Shown one piece after another: positions 12,867-21,009 of a DNA stretch of 37,158 bases. Positions within the stretch are counted from its first letter, which is position 1, and each line of letters opens with the position of its first letter. Under the pieces are notes generated by a model that was not told where the DNA came from, did no database searches, and worked only from the letters and a program-made list of their open reading frames with translations. The position numbers and the translations under genes were made by a program. Origin of the DNA: a virus; the IMG/VR virus record IMGVR_UViG_3300037217_000069, positions 1 to 37,158 of that record; one strand, given 5' to 3'.

Positions 12867-14467
12867 GCGCGGTTGAAGTGCTGCCGAGCATAGCCGCGCC
12901 GTCTGTGCGTCCGGCGAAGCCGAAGCTCGTCGCCGATCTCTATTGCGGCGCCGGCGGTCTGTCCGAAGGTGCGAAGCGCGCGCTCGAAGCGCTCGGGCTC
13001 AGCATGAAGATGGTGGGCGCCAATCACTGGCGTACAGCGATCGACACGCACCTGCGCAACCATCCCGACGCGATCCATTATTGCCAGGACGTGGCGACGA
13101 TCCGGCCGATCGAGGCTGTGCCGGCCGGATATCTCGACCTGCTGATGGCGGCGCCGAGCTGCACGCATCATTCTCGGGCGCGTGGCGGCAAACCCACCTC
13201 GGACCAACAGCGGACCGACCCGTGGCACATTGTGACCTGGCTGACCGAGTTGCGCGTCGCCCGGCTGCTTGTCGAGAACGTGCCGGAATTCCAGGATTGG
13301 GGACCGGTCTGCATGCGGACCGGCCGGCCGCTCAAATCACGCAAGGGCGAGTATTTCCGCGCCTGGATCGCGGCCATAAAGGGCCTGGGATTTCGGGTCG
13401 AATGGCGCGTGCTCAATTGCGCCGATCACGGCGATGCCACGACGCGCGAGCGCCTGTTCATCATGGCGCGATCGGACGGCAAGCGCCTGACCTGGCCGGA
13501 CGCTTCGCATAGCCGGGACGGAGGCTCGGACCTGTTCGGCCATGGCGCGCGGCGCTGGCGGCCGGCGCGCGAGATCATCGATTGGTCGATCCACGGGCAG
13601 TCCATATTCACGCGCAAGAAGCCGCTGGCACCGGCGACCATCCGCCGGATCTATGCCGGCATCACGCGCTTCGACTGGCCAGCACCCTATATCGTCATGC
13701 TGCGCCAGCACATGGACGCGCGCAGCATCGATCTGCCGCTACCGACGATTGCGGCGCAGGGCAATCATGTCGGCCTGGCGCAGCCGATCCTCCTCAACCG
13801 GCACGGTGACAACGGCAGCGTCCGGGCGCATGCGATCGACGATCCGATGCCGACGGCCGATTGCCGTGGCGCGGGATATCTGGTCGAGCCGTTCGTCCTG
13901 TCGCAGGCAAGCTGCGGCGCGCCGCGCGCGGTGTGCGACCCGATCCCGACGGCGACGGCCGACGGCGCCCATGCGCTCATCGCGCCGTATTACGGCAGCG
14001 GCTCGGGGCTGACCTGTGCCAGCCTCGGCGAGCCGCTGCACAGCCTCACGGCGCGGTCGCGGTTCGGCATCATCGTGCCGATCACGCATGTCGACGGGTC
14101 GAACCGGGCGCGCAGCCTCGAACAGCCGCTGCCGACATTGACCACGGCGAACCGGGGCGAGCTGGCCTTCATCGCGGCGGCGTTCGGCGAGCGCGAAGGG
14201 CAGGCGCCGCGTATCCACTCTCTCGACGGCCCGACGCCGACGATCTGCGCCCAGGGCCGTATCAACCTGGTCGAGCCCGGCCAGCACCGCTTCGACATTC
14301 TGTTTCGCATGCTCCAGCCGCACGAGCTCGCCGCAGCAATGGGCTTCATCGGGGAGGGGCGCACCTATCACTTCACGGGCAACAAGACAGAGGTCACGCG
14401 GCAGATCGGAAATGCGGTTCCCGTCAATACGGCGGCGGCGCTGGTCGGCGCATTGATGTCGGCATGA
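12863..14467 (+). CDS. DNA cytosine-C5 methyltransferase with repeated recognition region
   Basis: A 534-residue enzyme. Motif I DLYCGAGGLSEG (26-37), motif IV APSCTHHSRARGGK with catalytic Cys in a PSC variant of the usual PCQ, motif VI VENVPEF, motif VIII TTRERLFIMA and motif X RQIGNAVPVNTA near the end are all present. Between VIII and X, six units of roughly 31-40 residues repeat an L-x-x-P-x-P-T-type core (about residues 283-472), the place of the target-recognition domain. It should methylate cytosine C5; several recognition modules could give more than one target. Start overlaps the PP-loop stop (ATGA). Confidence 0.88.
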   Translation: MSAVEVLPSIAAPSVRPAKPKLVADLYCGAGGLSEGAKRALEALGLSMKMVGANHWRTAIDTHLRNHPDAIHYCQDVATIRPIEAVPAGYLDLLMAAPSCTHHSRARGGKPTSDQQRTDPWHIVTWLTELRVARLLVENVPEFQDWGPVCMRTGRPLKSRKGEYFRAWIAAIKGLGFRVEWRVLNCADHGDATTRERLFIMARSDGKRLTWPDASHSRDGGSDLFGHGARRWRPAREIIDWSIHGQSIFTRKKPLAPATIRRIYAGITRFDWPAPYIVMLRQHMDARSIDLPLPTIAAQGNHVGLAQPILLNRHGDNGSVRAHAIDDPMPTADCRGAGYLVEPFVLSQASCGAPRAVCDPIPTATADGAHALIAPYYGSGSGLTCASLGEPLHSLTARSRFGIIVPITHVDGSNRARSLEQPLPTLTTANRGELAFIAAAFGEREGQAPRIHSLDGPTPTICAQGRINLVEPGQHRFDILFRMLQPHELAAAMGFIGEGRTYHFTGNKTEVTRQIGNAVPVNTAAALVGALMSA

Positions 14468-14601
14468 GCGATTTTCGCGCGCCAGCAACGTCACCAGGCG
14501 CCCGTACCGGCTGTCAAATGGCCGAGCCGTCGCACTAAGCCCGTAACAACGGCTTGTTTTTCCTAACATATTTCTGACTTAGCGCGCCATTCGGGGGGAT
14601 T
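14468..14601. other. Intergenic gap before the helicase gene
   Basis: A 134-bp gap between C5-methyltransferase and SF3 helicase. It contains a short AT-rich stretch (tgtttttcctaacatatttc, about 14552-14571) that might include a weak promoter, but no convincing -35/-10 pair, hairpin or repeat is visible. Confidence 0.5.
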
Positions 14602-16200
14602 GTGGCAGACGACGATCAGACACCGCCAGCGGATGTGCCGCCCGGCCTGGATGCCGTGCGCGAGGCGATCGAGCAGGCCGAGCGCGTGCCGCCGCCGCCG
14701 CAGGACGAGGAAGATTTCGGGCCGTTCGACGGTGACGAGCCGGAGATCGCCGAGGATGATCCGGACCGGCTCGATCTCGAATGCGCCCGCGAATTGCGCA
14801 ACGATCTCGGCAATGCCAACCGCCTGCGGCGGCGGTTCGGCGCCGATCTGCTGCATGTCGCCGAGCAAGGCTGGCACGGGTGGAACGGCAAATGCTGGGA
14901 TCAGAAGCGCGGAGAGGTGGCGGTGCATCGCGCGGCCCAGGACACGGCTCTCGCCATCTTCGGCGAAGCCAAGGTGCTCGACCAGCGCGGGCCGCGGCGC
15001 GGCGAGGACCCGAAGGATTTCGGCAAGCGCCTTGACGGGCATCGCAAGTGGGCGAGCGCCAGCGGCAACAGCGCCAAGCTATCCGCCCTGGTCAAGGAAG
15101 CGCAGCCGCATCTGCAGCGCTGGCCGGAGGAGATGGACAGCGACGCGTTCCACTTCTGCTGCATGAACGGGACGCTGCGCCTGAGCAAGCCTGGGCCGGA
15201 TGGTGACGGGGTCGCGTTGCTGCCGCACGATCGCGCGCACCTGATCACGCGCTGCGCGCCCGTTGTCTATGATCTGCAGGCGCAATGCCCGGTATTCCGG
15301 CGCTTTCTCAACCGCATCCTGCCCGATCTCGGGTTGCAAGTGTTCCTGCAGCGGTGGTTCGGCTATTGCCTGACCGGCGATACCGGCGAGCAAGTGCTGT
15401 GCATGTTCTACGGGCGCGGCGCCAACGGCAAGAGCACGCTGCTTGAGGCCATGGCGTTCATCCTCGGCGATTATGCCAGCACGATTCCGTTCGCCAGCCT
15501 GTTGCAGGACGATCGCCGGCGCGGCGCCGACGCAACGCCCGATCTGGCGCGCCTGGTCGGACGGCGCATGGTCACGGCCGGCGAGGCGGATATCGGCGCC
15601 AAGTTCTCCGAAGCCTCGATCAAGCTGATGACCGGTCAGGACAAGATGACCGTGCGGCACCTGTATCGCGGTTTCTTCGATCTGCTGCCGAACTACAAGA
15701 TTATTTTGGCCTTCAATTCCAAACCGGCAATCAGAGGCCAGGATGAGGGCATCTGGCGCCGCATCATCCTGGTGCATTTCGATCAGTTCATCTCCAAGGC
15801 CGAGAAGGACGATCGCCTCAAGTTCAAGCTTCAGGCCGAGGCGTCCGGCATCCTGAATTGGATGCTCGACGGCTATCGGCTGTGGGCCGAAGGCGGCTTG
15901 GCGGTACCGGCGACTGCCCTCGAAGCGGCGGCGGAGTATCGGCGCGAAAACGATCCTCTCGGCGATTTCCTCGATGTGGCGGTGCGGCCGCGCGCGGGTG
16001 CCCGCACCTCGGCGACGCCGCTCTACAATAATTATTGCGCCTGGGCCAGGCAGAACGCGCGGGAACCGATAAGTCAAACGCTCTTCGGCAAAATCATGAG
16101 CGAGCGCGGCTATCAGAAATCCAAGTCGAGCATCGCGCAGTATGTAGACCTCGACATGATCGAGGATTTCCGCCACGCCGACCCGCCGCCGCCGGAATGA
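14602..16200 (+). CDS. P4-type primase-associated SF3 DNA helicase
   Basis: A 532-residue protein with an acidic N-terminus, a D5_N-like region (about 140-255) and an SF3 helicase: Walker A GRGANGKST at about 271-279, a DLARLVGRRMVTAGEAD segment (Walker B/C region, about 313-330), NYKIILAFNSKPAIRG as sensor, then a C-terminal helical domain. It matches the phage/plasmid primase-helicase family of P4 alpha-type proteins but lacks the fused zinc primase, which is supplied by the gene at 8475. GTG start at 14602 preceded by a GGGGGG run. Expected role: origin opening and unwinding. It is followed directly by the candidate origin repeats. Confidence 0.87.
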   Translation: MADDDQTPPADVPPGLDAVREAIEQAERVPPPPQDEEDFGPFDGDEPEIAEDDPDRLDLECARELRNDLGNANRLRRRFGADLLHVAEQGWHGWNGKCWDQKRGEVAVHRAAQDTALAIFGEAKVLDQRGPRRGEDPKDFGKRLDGHRKWASASGNSAKLSALVKEAQPHLQRWPEEMDSDAFHFCCMNGTLRLSKPGPDGDGVALLPHDRAHLITRCAPVVYDLQAQCPVFRRFLNRILPDLGLQVFLQRWFGYCLTGDTGEQVLCMFYGRGANGKSTLLEAMAFILGDYASTIPFASLLQDDRRRGADATPDLARLVGRRMVTAGEADIGAKFSEASIKLMTGQDKMTVRHLYRGFFDLLPNYKIILAFNSKPAIRGQDEGIWRRIILVHFDQFISKAEKDDRLKFKLQAEASGILNWMLDGYRLWAEGGLAVPATALEAAAEYRRENDPLGDFLDVAVRPRAGARTSATPLYNNYCAWARQNAREPISQTLFGKIMSERGYQKSKSSIAQYVDLDMIEDFRHADPPPPE

Positions 16201-16201
16201 C

Positions 16202-16303
16202 GGGATGGTTGGGAGGGTTAGGGATGGTTCGGGAGGGTTGGGGTGAGCCGAATATCGTAGATATATCACGGCGTTAGGAGGAATTGGGAGGGTTGGGACG
16301 GTT
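16202..16303. repeat. G-rich iteron-like repeats (possible replication origin, left part)
   Basis: Units GGGA(T/G)GGTT repeat with a 9-10 bp period at 16202-16243 and again at 16286-16303. Five or more GGG runs with short loops could form a G-quadruplex on the plus strand. Between the blocks is an AT-rich stretch (aatatcgtagatatatcacg). The position right after the SF3 helicase gene suits a phage origin. Confidence 0.7.
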
Positions 16304-16372
16304 TTCCCATGTTTACGCGTAGCGCGATGGTGTCTTCGGCCAAGCTTTTTTATGCGTAGATATGGAGAACTC

Positions 16373-16472
16373 TCCCAACCCTCCCAAGGATAGGTCAAGT
16401 CATTATGATAATTGGAGAAATCTCATGTCACCGAACCATCCCCAACTATCCCAGACTATCCCAACCCTCCCA
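16373..16472. repeat. C-rich complementary repeats (possible replication origin, right part)
   Basis: TCCCAACCCTCCC occurs at 16373-16385 and 16459-16471; it is the exact 13-bp reverse complement of GGGAGGGTTGGGA at 16286-16298. Further CCATCCCCAACTATCCCA units lie between. The 9-mer cgtagatat occurs at 16256-16264 and 16355-16363. The right part overlaps the 5' end of the next coding frame. Confidence 0.7.
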
Positions 16473-17069
16473 GAGGCCGAACACTCCATCGAAGAGGTGC
16501 TGACCTGGGCCTATCGCGTCCACGAGGTCGATCGGCGGGTCCGGGAACGTGAAGCCGCGGTCGGGGGCGGGGACAGCGCTGGCGGGTTCGGCTTGGACAG
16601 CGTCATTCGCCTCTCGACGCTGGCCGGCGACGGGCGAGGATCAAAGCAGCCGAGGCAGTTCGTGCCAACGGCGCCGGTGCGCGAGGTCTATCCGGCGGCC
16701 GAGGCCATCCATCTTGCGGTGCTGGCCCTCGACCAGTCGGCCGCTGAGTTGGTCATGGGGCACGCGCGCGCCGGCAGCGTGCCGAACTGGCTACCGAATG
16801 CGACCTGGCGCTGCGTACCCATCATGCGGCGCGGCCGTCCCGCCAGGCTTTATGACCTCAACGGCAACCCGCTGCATGCGTGCAAGGTCAAATATGTCGG
16901 CGTCCATCCCGAGATCGTCGCAGAGGCGCGGGCCATCTACGCGGCGTGGTTCGGTGCCGTGTCGCGGCTTTCAGATGTGCTGCGAGGGCAGCTTACGAAG
17001 CATGGCGTGCTGGTGTCCTGGCCGACCAGCCTCGAACGCCCGTGGGAAGAGGCTCACAAAAGCCCTTGA
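16425..17069 (+). CDS. Hypothetical protein between replication and head modules (214 aa)
   Basis: The first ~20 residues are encoded by the C-rich repeats (MSPNHPQLSQTIPTLPEAEH). After that comes a normal domain: SIEEVLTWAYRVHEVDRRVR, a Gly-rich linker, then AAELVMGHARAGSVPNWLPN and a basic region (IMRRGRPARLYDLNGNPLHA). I do not recognise it. ATG at 16425 has GGAGA 8 nt upstream; the in-frame ATG at 16362 has none. Its place at the early/late boundary would suit an antiterminator or late regulator, but no such motif is evident. Confidence 0.65.
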   Translation: MSPNHPQLSQTIPTLPEAEHSIEEVLTWAYRVHEVDRRVREREAAVGGGDSAGGFGLDSVIRLSTLAGDGRGSKQPRQFVPTAPVREVYPAAEAIHLAVLALDQSAAELVMGHARAGSVPNWLPNATWRCVPIMRRGRPARLYDLNGNPLHACKVKYVGVHPEIVAEARAIYAAWFGAVSRLSDVLRGQLTKHGVLVSWPTSLERPWEEAHKSP

Positions 17070-17116
17070 CAGATCATGTTTTACGAAACAGATTTGACAA
17101 CATATCCGAAGAATTC
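17066..17116 (+). promoter_or_regulatory. Candidate late promoter region
   Basis: Two TTGACA hexamers (17066-17071, 17094-17099) lie in an AT-rich stretch just before the head genes, with a small inverted repeat TGTTT-TACG-AAACA (about 17077-17090) between them. Neither has a good -10 (CAGATT; GAATTG). Transcription of the morphogenesis genes could start here. Confidence 0.35.
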
Positions 17117-17176
17117 GAATTGTGTCCGCGCCGTGCAGCGAGTCTCTGCGCGGCCGTTTCGTTTGCGAGGTGGCCG

Positions 17177-17848
17177 ATGCCCGTGTCCATGCGCGTGCGC
17201 GTCGACACGCGCGAGGTCAAGCAGATGCTCGACCGTCTGCGGCAGGATCAGGTGCCGTTCGCCACGGCGACGGCGATCAACGCGCTGGCCGACCGCGTCG
17301 CCAAGGCCGAGACGGCTGCACTGCCGAGCGTCTTCGACAAGGCGACGCCATTCACTCTGCGCGCCTTCGGCATCCAGCGCGCGACCAAGGCCGTGCCCTA
17401 TGCCGTCGTGTTCGCGAAGGACAGGCAGTCGCAATACCTCTCGCCTTACGAGGATGGCGGCAAGCAAGCTTTGCTTGGGAAGCGCGCGCTGCTGAACCCG
17501 AAGGACATCCGCCTCAACGCGTTCAACAATCTGCCGAAGAACACCTTGGCGAGGCTGAAAGGCCGTCAGGATGTCTTCATCGGCACGGTCAAAACCAAGT
17601 CCGGGCCGATCGCCGGCGTATGGCAGCGCGTCCCGTTGCCCAAGGGCACACGCGGCCGACGCAAGCTCGAACAGGCACGCGGTGCCGCCAAGGCGACCGA
17701 CACGATGCGCCTCTTGATCCGCTGGGGCGATCCGCAGGCCGTGCAGCCGAAACTGCACTTCAGCGACCGCGCCCGGTCTGTCGTGGCGACCAACCTGCAA
17801 GCCGATTTCAACGCCGCCATCGCCAAGGCCATCGCGACCGCGAGGTAG
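17177..17848 (+). CDS. Phage virion-associated protein upstream of the terminase (223 aa)
   Basis: A 223-residue basic protein (VRVDTREVKQMLDRLRQDQV, ATAINALADRVAKAE, a KRALLNPKDIRLNAFNNLPK stretch, and LHFSDRARSVVATNLQADFN at the end). The N-terminal pattern, with paired helices and TATAINALADRVA, recalls minor tail/neck (gpZ-like) proteins, but the match is too weak to name. GAGG lies 7 nt before the ATG at 17177. It precedes the small terminase by a 121-bp gap. Confidence 0.55.
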   Translation: MPVSMRVRVDTREVKQMLDRLRQDQVPFATATAINALADRVAKAETAALPSVFDKATPFTLRAFGIQRATKAVPYAVVFAKDRQSQYLSPYEDGGKQALLGKRALLNPKDIRLNAFNNLPKNTLARLKGRQDVFIGTVKTKSGPIAGVWQRVPLPKGTRGRRKLEQARGAAKATDTMRLLIRWGDPQAVQPKLHFSDRARSVVATNLQADFNAAIAKAIATAR

Positions 17849-17969
17849 GGCCGGGGGGTCGAGCGGGTCCTTCCTGGCCACCTCCCAAACGCGGGCATTT
17901 CGCGCGCGCGTTTGGTCGGTTACGCGCATAGCAAAAATCACCTTATGTTGTTGTTGAGGTTTATGTTTT
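17849..17969. other. Gap upstream of terminase with hairpin (possible cos region)
   Basis: The 121-bp gap holds a CCAAACGCG (17885-17893)/CGCGTTTGG (17907-17915) inverted repeat and a GC-rich GGGGGGTCGAGCGGGTCC segment near 17853-17870. In phages with lambda-type terminase, cos lies just before the small-subunit gene. The exact cleavage site cannot be read here. The hairpin lacks a T-run. Confidence 0.3.
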
Positions 17970-18563
17970 ATGAGCGCTGTTCCGTCTCCGGCTCCTCTCG
18001 TTGAGGAGCGATTGCTCGTCAACAAGAGTGAGTTGGCACGGCAGGTTCTGCGGTGCTCTCTGCCGGCGCTCAACGACATGATCGACCGCGACCCGAATTT
18101 CCCGATCGTGTCGCGTGGCTCGAACGGCATCGAGTGGCAGTTCGATCCGGTCGTGGTCCAAGACTATCTGCGCGGGCTGCGCGAGGCCGCAACGAAGGCG
18201 GCCGATGATCGGCAATCCTTTCTCGCGCAATTCCGCCTGCCGATCGACGAGATCGCCCCGGACGGCGCGTCGGAACTCTCGCCCGCCGCTCGCAAGGCTC
18301 TGGCCAGCGCCCGCATGGCCGAGCGGACGCTCGCCCTGCAGACCGGCCTGCTCGTGCCGACGGCGGAAGTCCGCCAGAAGCTGCACATCGCGTTCGGAGC
18401 ACTGGCGAAGCGGCTCGGCTCGCTGGCCAAGCAGATCCGCACCGAGTTCAACCTGCCCGAAGAGGTCGAGCGTTCGATCGCCCGCCGGATCGCCGAATCG
18501 CAGCGCACCATCGTGGAAGAGCTGCGCCCGCTCCTCGAAGGCACCGAAGCGCCGCGGCAATGA
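17970..18563 (+). CDS. Terminase small subunit, Nu1-like
   Basis: A 197-residue protein with an N-terminal winged-HTH (LLVNKSELARQVLRCSLPAL then EWQFDPVVVQDYLRGLREAA), as in Nu1/DUF1441-type small terminases, and a helical C-terminus (VRQKLHIAFGALAKRLGSLA) for oligomerisation and large-subunit contact. It recognises the packaging site. GAGG lies about 9 nt upstream of the ATG. Its stop overlaps the large-subunit ATG (ATGA). Confidence 0.83.
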   Translation: MSAVPSPAPLVEERLLVNKSELARQVLRCSLPALNDMIDRDPNFPIVSRGSNGIEWQFDPVVVQDYLRGLREAATKAADDRQSFLAQFRLPIDEIAPDGASELSPAARKALASARMAERTLALQTGLLVPTAEVRQKLHIAFGALAKRLGSLAKQIRTEFNLPEEVERSIARRIAESQRTIVEELRPLLEGTEAPRQ

Positions 18564-20707
18564 GCGAGCTGGTCGACGCGCGATACGCGGATGCCGGCCG
18601 GCTGGTCGGCTCCGCGCTCGACGCCTTCCTGCCGGTCGAGCCGGTCAGCACGGCCGATTTCGCGGCCGAGCATCGGTACCTCGCGAACGAAGGCGGGGGC
18701 TATGTCGGCAGGTGGTCCCACGAGATGGCGCCATATCTGTACGACCCGATGGCGTGCGTCGATAGCCGGCACTACACCACGACGGTGGTCGTCGGGCCGG
18801 GCCAGTGCGGCAAGACGGAGATCGCGCAGAACTGGCTCCTGAAATCCGTGGCGACGGATGCCGCCGATTTCCTCTGGTACATGCAGGGCCAGGACGCGGT
18901 CGAAGCCTTCGTCAAGTCCCGCATCGACACGATGATCGAGCAGCACGTCGTCGAGATGAAGGAGCGCCAGGGGCCGCGCCCGGTCGACCGAAGCCTGAAG
19001 TACAAGCGCTTCCTGGGCATGGCGGCGGAGTTCCTGCCGGCGACCTGGTCGACGCTGATCTCGAAGCGGGCACCCCGCATCGTCGGCGACGAGATCGATG
19101 CCTTCGATCCCGCGCTGGGCGATGTCAAGGCGCTGATCGATGTCCGCCGCCAGACATTCGGCGACGAGTCCATGTTCCTGGCGCTGTCCCATCCCGACCG
19201 CGCCCTGGGGCTCGACCCGGACACGGAATGGCTCGACGGCATCATGGCGCTGTATGCCGATAGCGACCGTCGCATCTGGTATTGGGCGTGCCCGCATTGC
19301 GGCGGCTATTCTTCGCCGAACCCCACGGCCGCGCGGGTCATGACGCTGGTCTATCCGCTCGACGGCACGCTCGACGAGGTAGAGGCCGAAGCACGGCTGC
19401 TGTGCCAGATCTGCGGCGTGCTGATCGAGGATCGCCACCGTCGCGCGATGAACCGCACCGGCCGCTGGATCGGCCGCGGGCAGACGATCGCCGAGAACGG
19501 CACGGTCACGGGCGACCTGATTCGCAGCAAGACGGCAGGGTTCTGGATCACCGGGTTGATGGCGGCGTTCAACAAGGGGATCGGCGACCTCGCCCGCGCC
19601 CGCGTCAAGGCCGAGCGCGCCGTTGCCGCGGGCGGCGAAGACAAGGGCTTGCGCCAGGTCATCGTCAAGCAGTTCGGCCTGCCCTACAAGCGATCGCAAG
19701 CCGTCGGCGCGATCGACGCGACGGCCCTTGCCGATGCGGCCGACCATCGCCTTGCCCTTGGCATCGTCCCGGTCGGCGTGCGGTTCCTGACCGCCGCGAT
19801 CGACGTTCAGGGCAACAGGTTCGAGGTGCTTGTGCGCGGCTGGGAGCCCGGCGGCAGAAGCGTGATCGTCGACTATTTCACGATCCCCGCGATGCCGGCG
19901 ACGGTCTCGGAAGACTGGGACAAGCTGATCGAAACGGTGATCGAGCGGCGCTATCCGCTAACCGGCGATCCGGTCCGGGCCATGGCGATCCGCGGCGTCG
20001 GCTATGACTCGGCGGGCGAGTCGGGCGTGACCGAGCGGGCCGGCGAGGCATGGCTGCGCTGGCGCGCCGGCGGCAAGATCGCTCGCTATGGCGAGCTCGA
20101 CGGCCGCCACCTGCATTCGGTGATACCGACCAAGGGCGCCTCGGGCTTCGACGCGCCAAGGCTAATCGTCTCCTATCCGGACACGCAACGCGCCGGAAAG
20201 CTGGCGGCGCGCGGCGCCGTGCCGCTGCTGGTGTTCAACCCGCGACTGTTCAAGGACGATCTCGCCGGCCAGCTCGCCACGCCGCTCGGCGGCAAATGGT
20301 CGGTGCGCTTCCCGGCGGCGCTGCGCTCCGAAGATCCGCCGCACGATTTCTTCGAGCAGCTGGTCTCCGAACAGAAGGACAAGGCCGGCACCTGGTCGAA
20401 GCAGCATGGCGGCGTACGCAACGAGGTGCTCGACCTCATGGTCATTTCGCACGCCGTTGCCCGGCTGCACGGGGTCGGGAAGATCGACTGGAACGATCCG
20501 CCGGGCTGGGCCGCGGACTGGGGGGGCAACACGATGATCCGTTCGGCGAAGACGGAACCGCCGGCACCCGTGCCGGCAGCTTCACCGGCGGCAGCGCCGA
20601 AGCCTGTGCCGGCCGCGCAACCCGCCGCGGCGCCGCCCAAACCGGCGCCGGGCTTCAGCACATCCGAGGCCGATCGGATGCGCCGCCTGATCAGAGGGCT
20701 GAAATGA
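18560..20707 (+). CDS. Terminase large subunit, GpA family
   Basis: A 715-residue packaging motor/nuclease of the lambda GpA family. Walker A-like GPGQCGKTE at about 80-88, Walker B region IVGDEIDAF near 174, zinc-ribbon-like CPHCGG near 244 and CQICG near 282, then a nuclease domain (AAIDVQGNRFEVLVRGW near 412-428; GVGYDSAGES near 476). It ends with a Pro/Ala linker and a short helix (EADRMRRLIRGLK), probably the portal-binding tail. The GpA type suggests cos packaging. Confidence 0.93.
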   Translation: MSELVDARYADAGRLVGSALDAFLPVEPVSTADFAAEHRYLANEGGGYVGRWSHEMAPYLYDPMACVDSRHYTTTVVVGPGQCGKTEIAQNWLLKSVATDAADFLWYMQGQDAVEAFVKSRIDTMIEQHVVEMKERQGPRPVDRSLKYKRFLGMAAEFLPATWSTLISKRAPRIVGDEIDAFDPALGDVKALIDVRRQTFGDESMFLALSHPDRALGLDPDTEWLDGIMALYADSDRRIWYWACPHCGGYSSPNPTAARVMTLVYPLDGTLDEVEAEARLLCQICGVLIEDRHRRAMNRTGRWIGRGQTIAENGTVTGDLIRSKTAGFWITGLMAAFNKGIGDLARARVKAERAVAAGGEDKGLRQVIVKQFGLPYKRSQAVGAIDATALADAADHRLALGIVPVGVRFLTAAIDVQGNRFEVLVRGWEPGGRSVIVDYFTIPAMPATVSEDWDKLIETVIERRYPLTGDPVRAMAIRGVGYDSAGESGVTERAGEAWLRWRAGGKIARYGELDGRHLHSVIPTKGASGFDAPRLIVSYPDTQRAGKLAARGAVPLLVFNPRLFKDDLAGQLATPLGGKWSVRFPAALRSEDPPHDFFEQLVSEQKDKAGTWSKQHGGVRNEVLDLMVISHAVARLHGVGKIDWNDPPGWAADWGGNTMIRSAKTEPPAPVPAASPAAAPKPVPAAQPAAAPPKPAPGFSTSEADRMRRLIRGLK

Positions 20708-21009
20708 CGTTCGACCCGCGCACATCCGACCTGGCCGGCATTCCCGAGGCGACGCTGCGGAAATGGCTGCTCGACGCGCAGACCGCGCTGCATGACCTCT
20801 CCATCGGCGGCAAGCCGCAGAGCGTCAGCTACGGCCAGGGCGACGGGTCGAAGGCGATCACCTTCACCCCGGCGACCATCGGCGTGCTGAACGCGCATAT
20901 CGCGGCGCTGAAGGCGCAGCTCGGGATTCACGGCCGCAGCCGGCACGCCATCACGCCCTTGTTCGGCGGCGGACCGAATGGCGGCGGGCGAGGCCACGGC
21001 TTCCTATGA
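20704..21009 (+). CDS. gpW-like head-tail joining protein
   Basis: A 101-residue protein. LRKWLLDAQTALHDLSIGGK, then a beta-hairpin (QSVSYGQGDGSKAITFTPAT) and GVLNAHIAALKAQLG match the helix-hairpin-helix of lambda gpW (about 68 residues), with a short Gly-rich tail. gpW stabilises packaged DNA and readies the head for tail attachment. ATGA overlaps at both ends with the terminase and the portal. Confidence 0.85.
   Translation: MTFDPRTSDLAGIPEATLRKWLLDAQTALHDLSIGGKPQSVSYGQGDGSKAITFTPATIGVLNAHIAALKAQLGIHGRSRHAITPLFGGGPNGGGRGHGFL

Noticed and set aside
15079-16398. Minus-strand frame of 439 residues over the helicase
   Set aside because: Opposite the SF3 helicase with intact Walker motif; a shadow frame.
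16362-16424. Earlier start for the 16425 gene
   Set aside because: ATG at 16362 lacks a ribosome site and its extra residues derive only from the C-rich repeat; the ATG at 16425 has GGAGA at good distance.
18164-19747. Minus-strand frame of 527 residues over the terminase genes
   Set aside because: Opposite recognisable terminase subunits and dominated by Arg/Asp/Ala.
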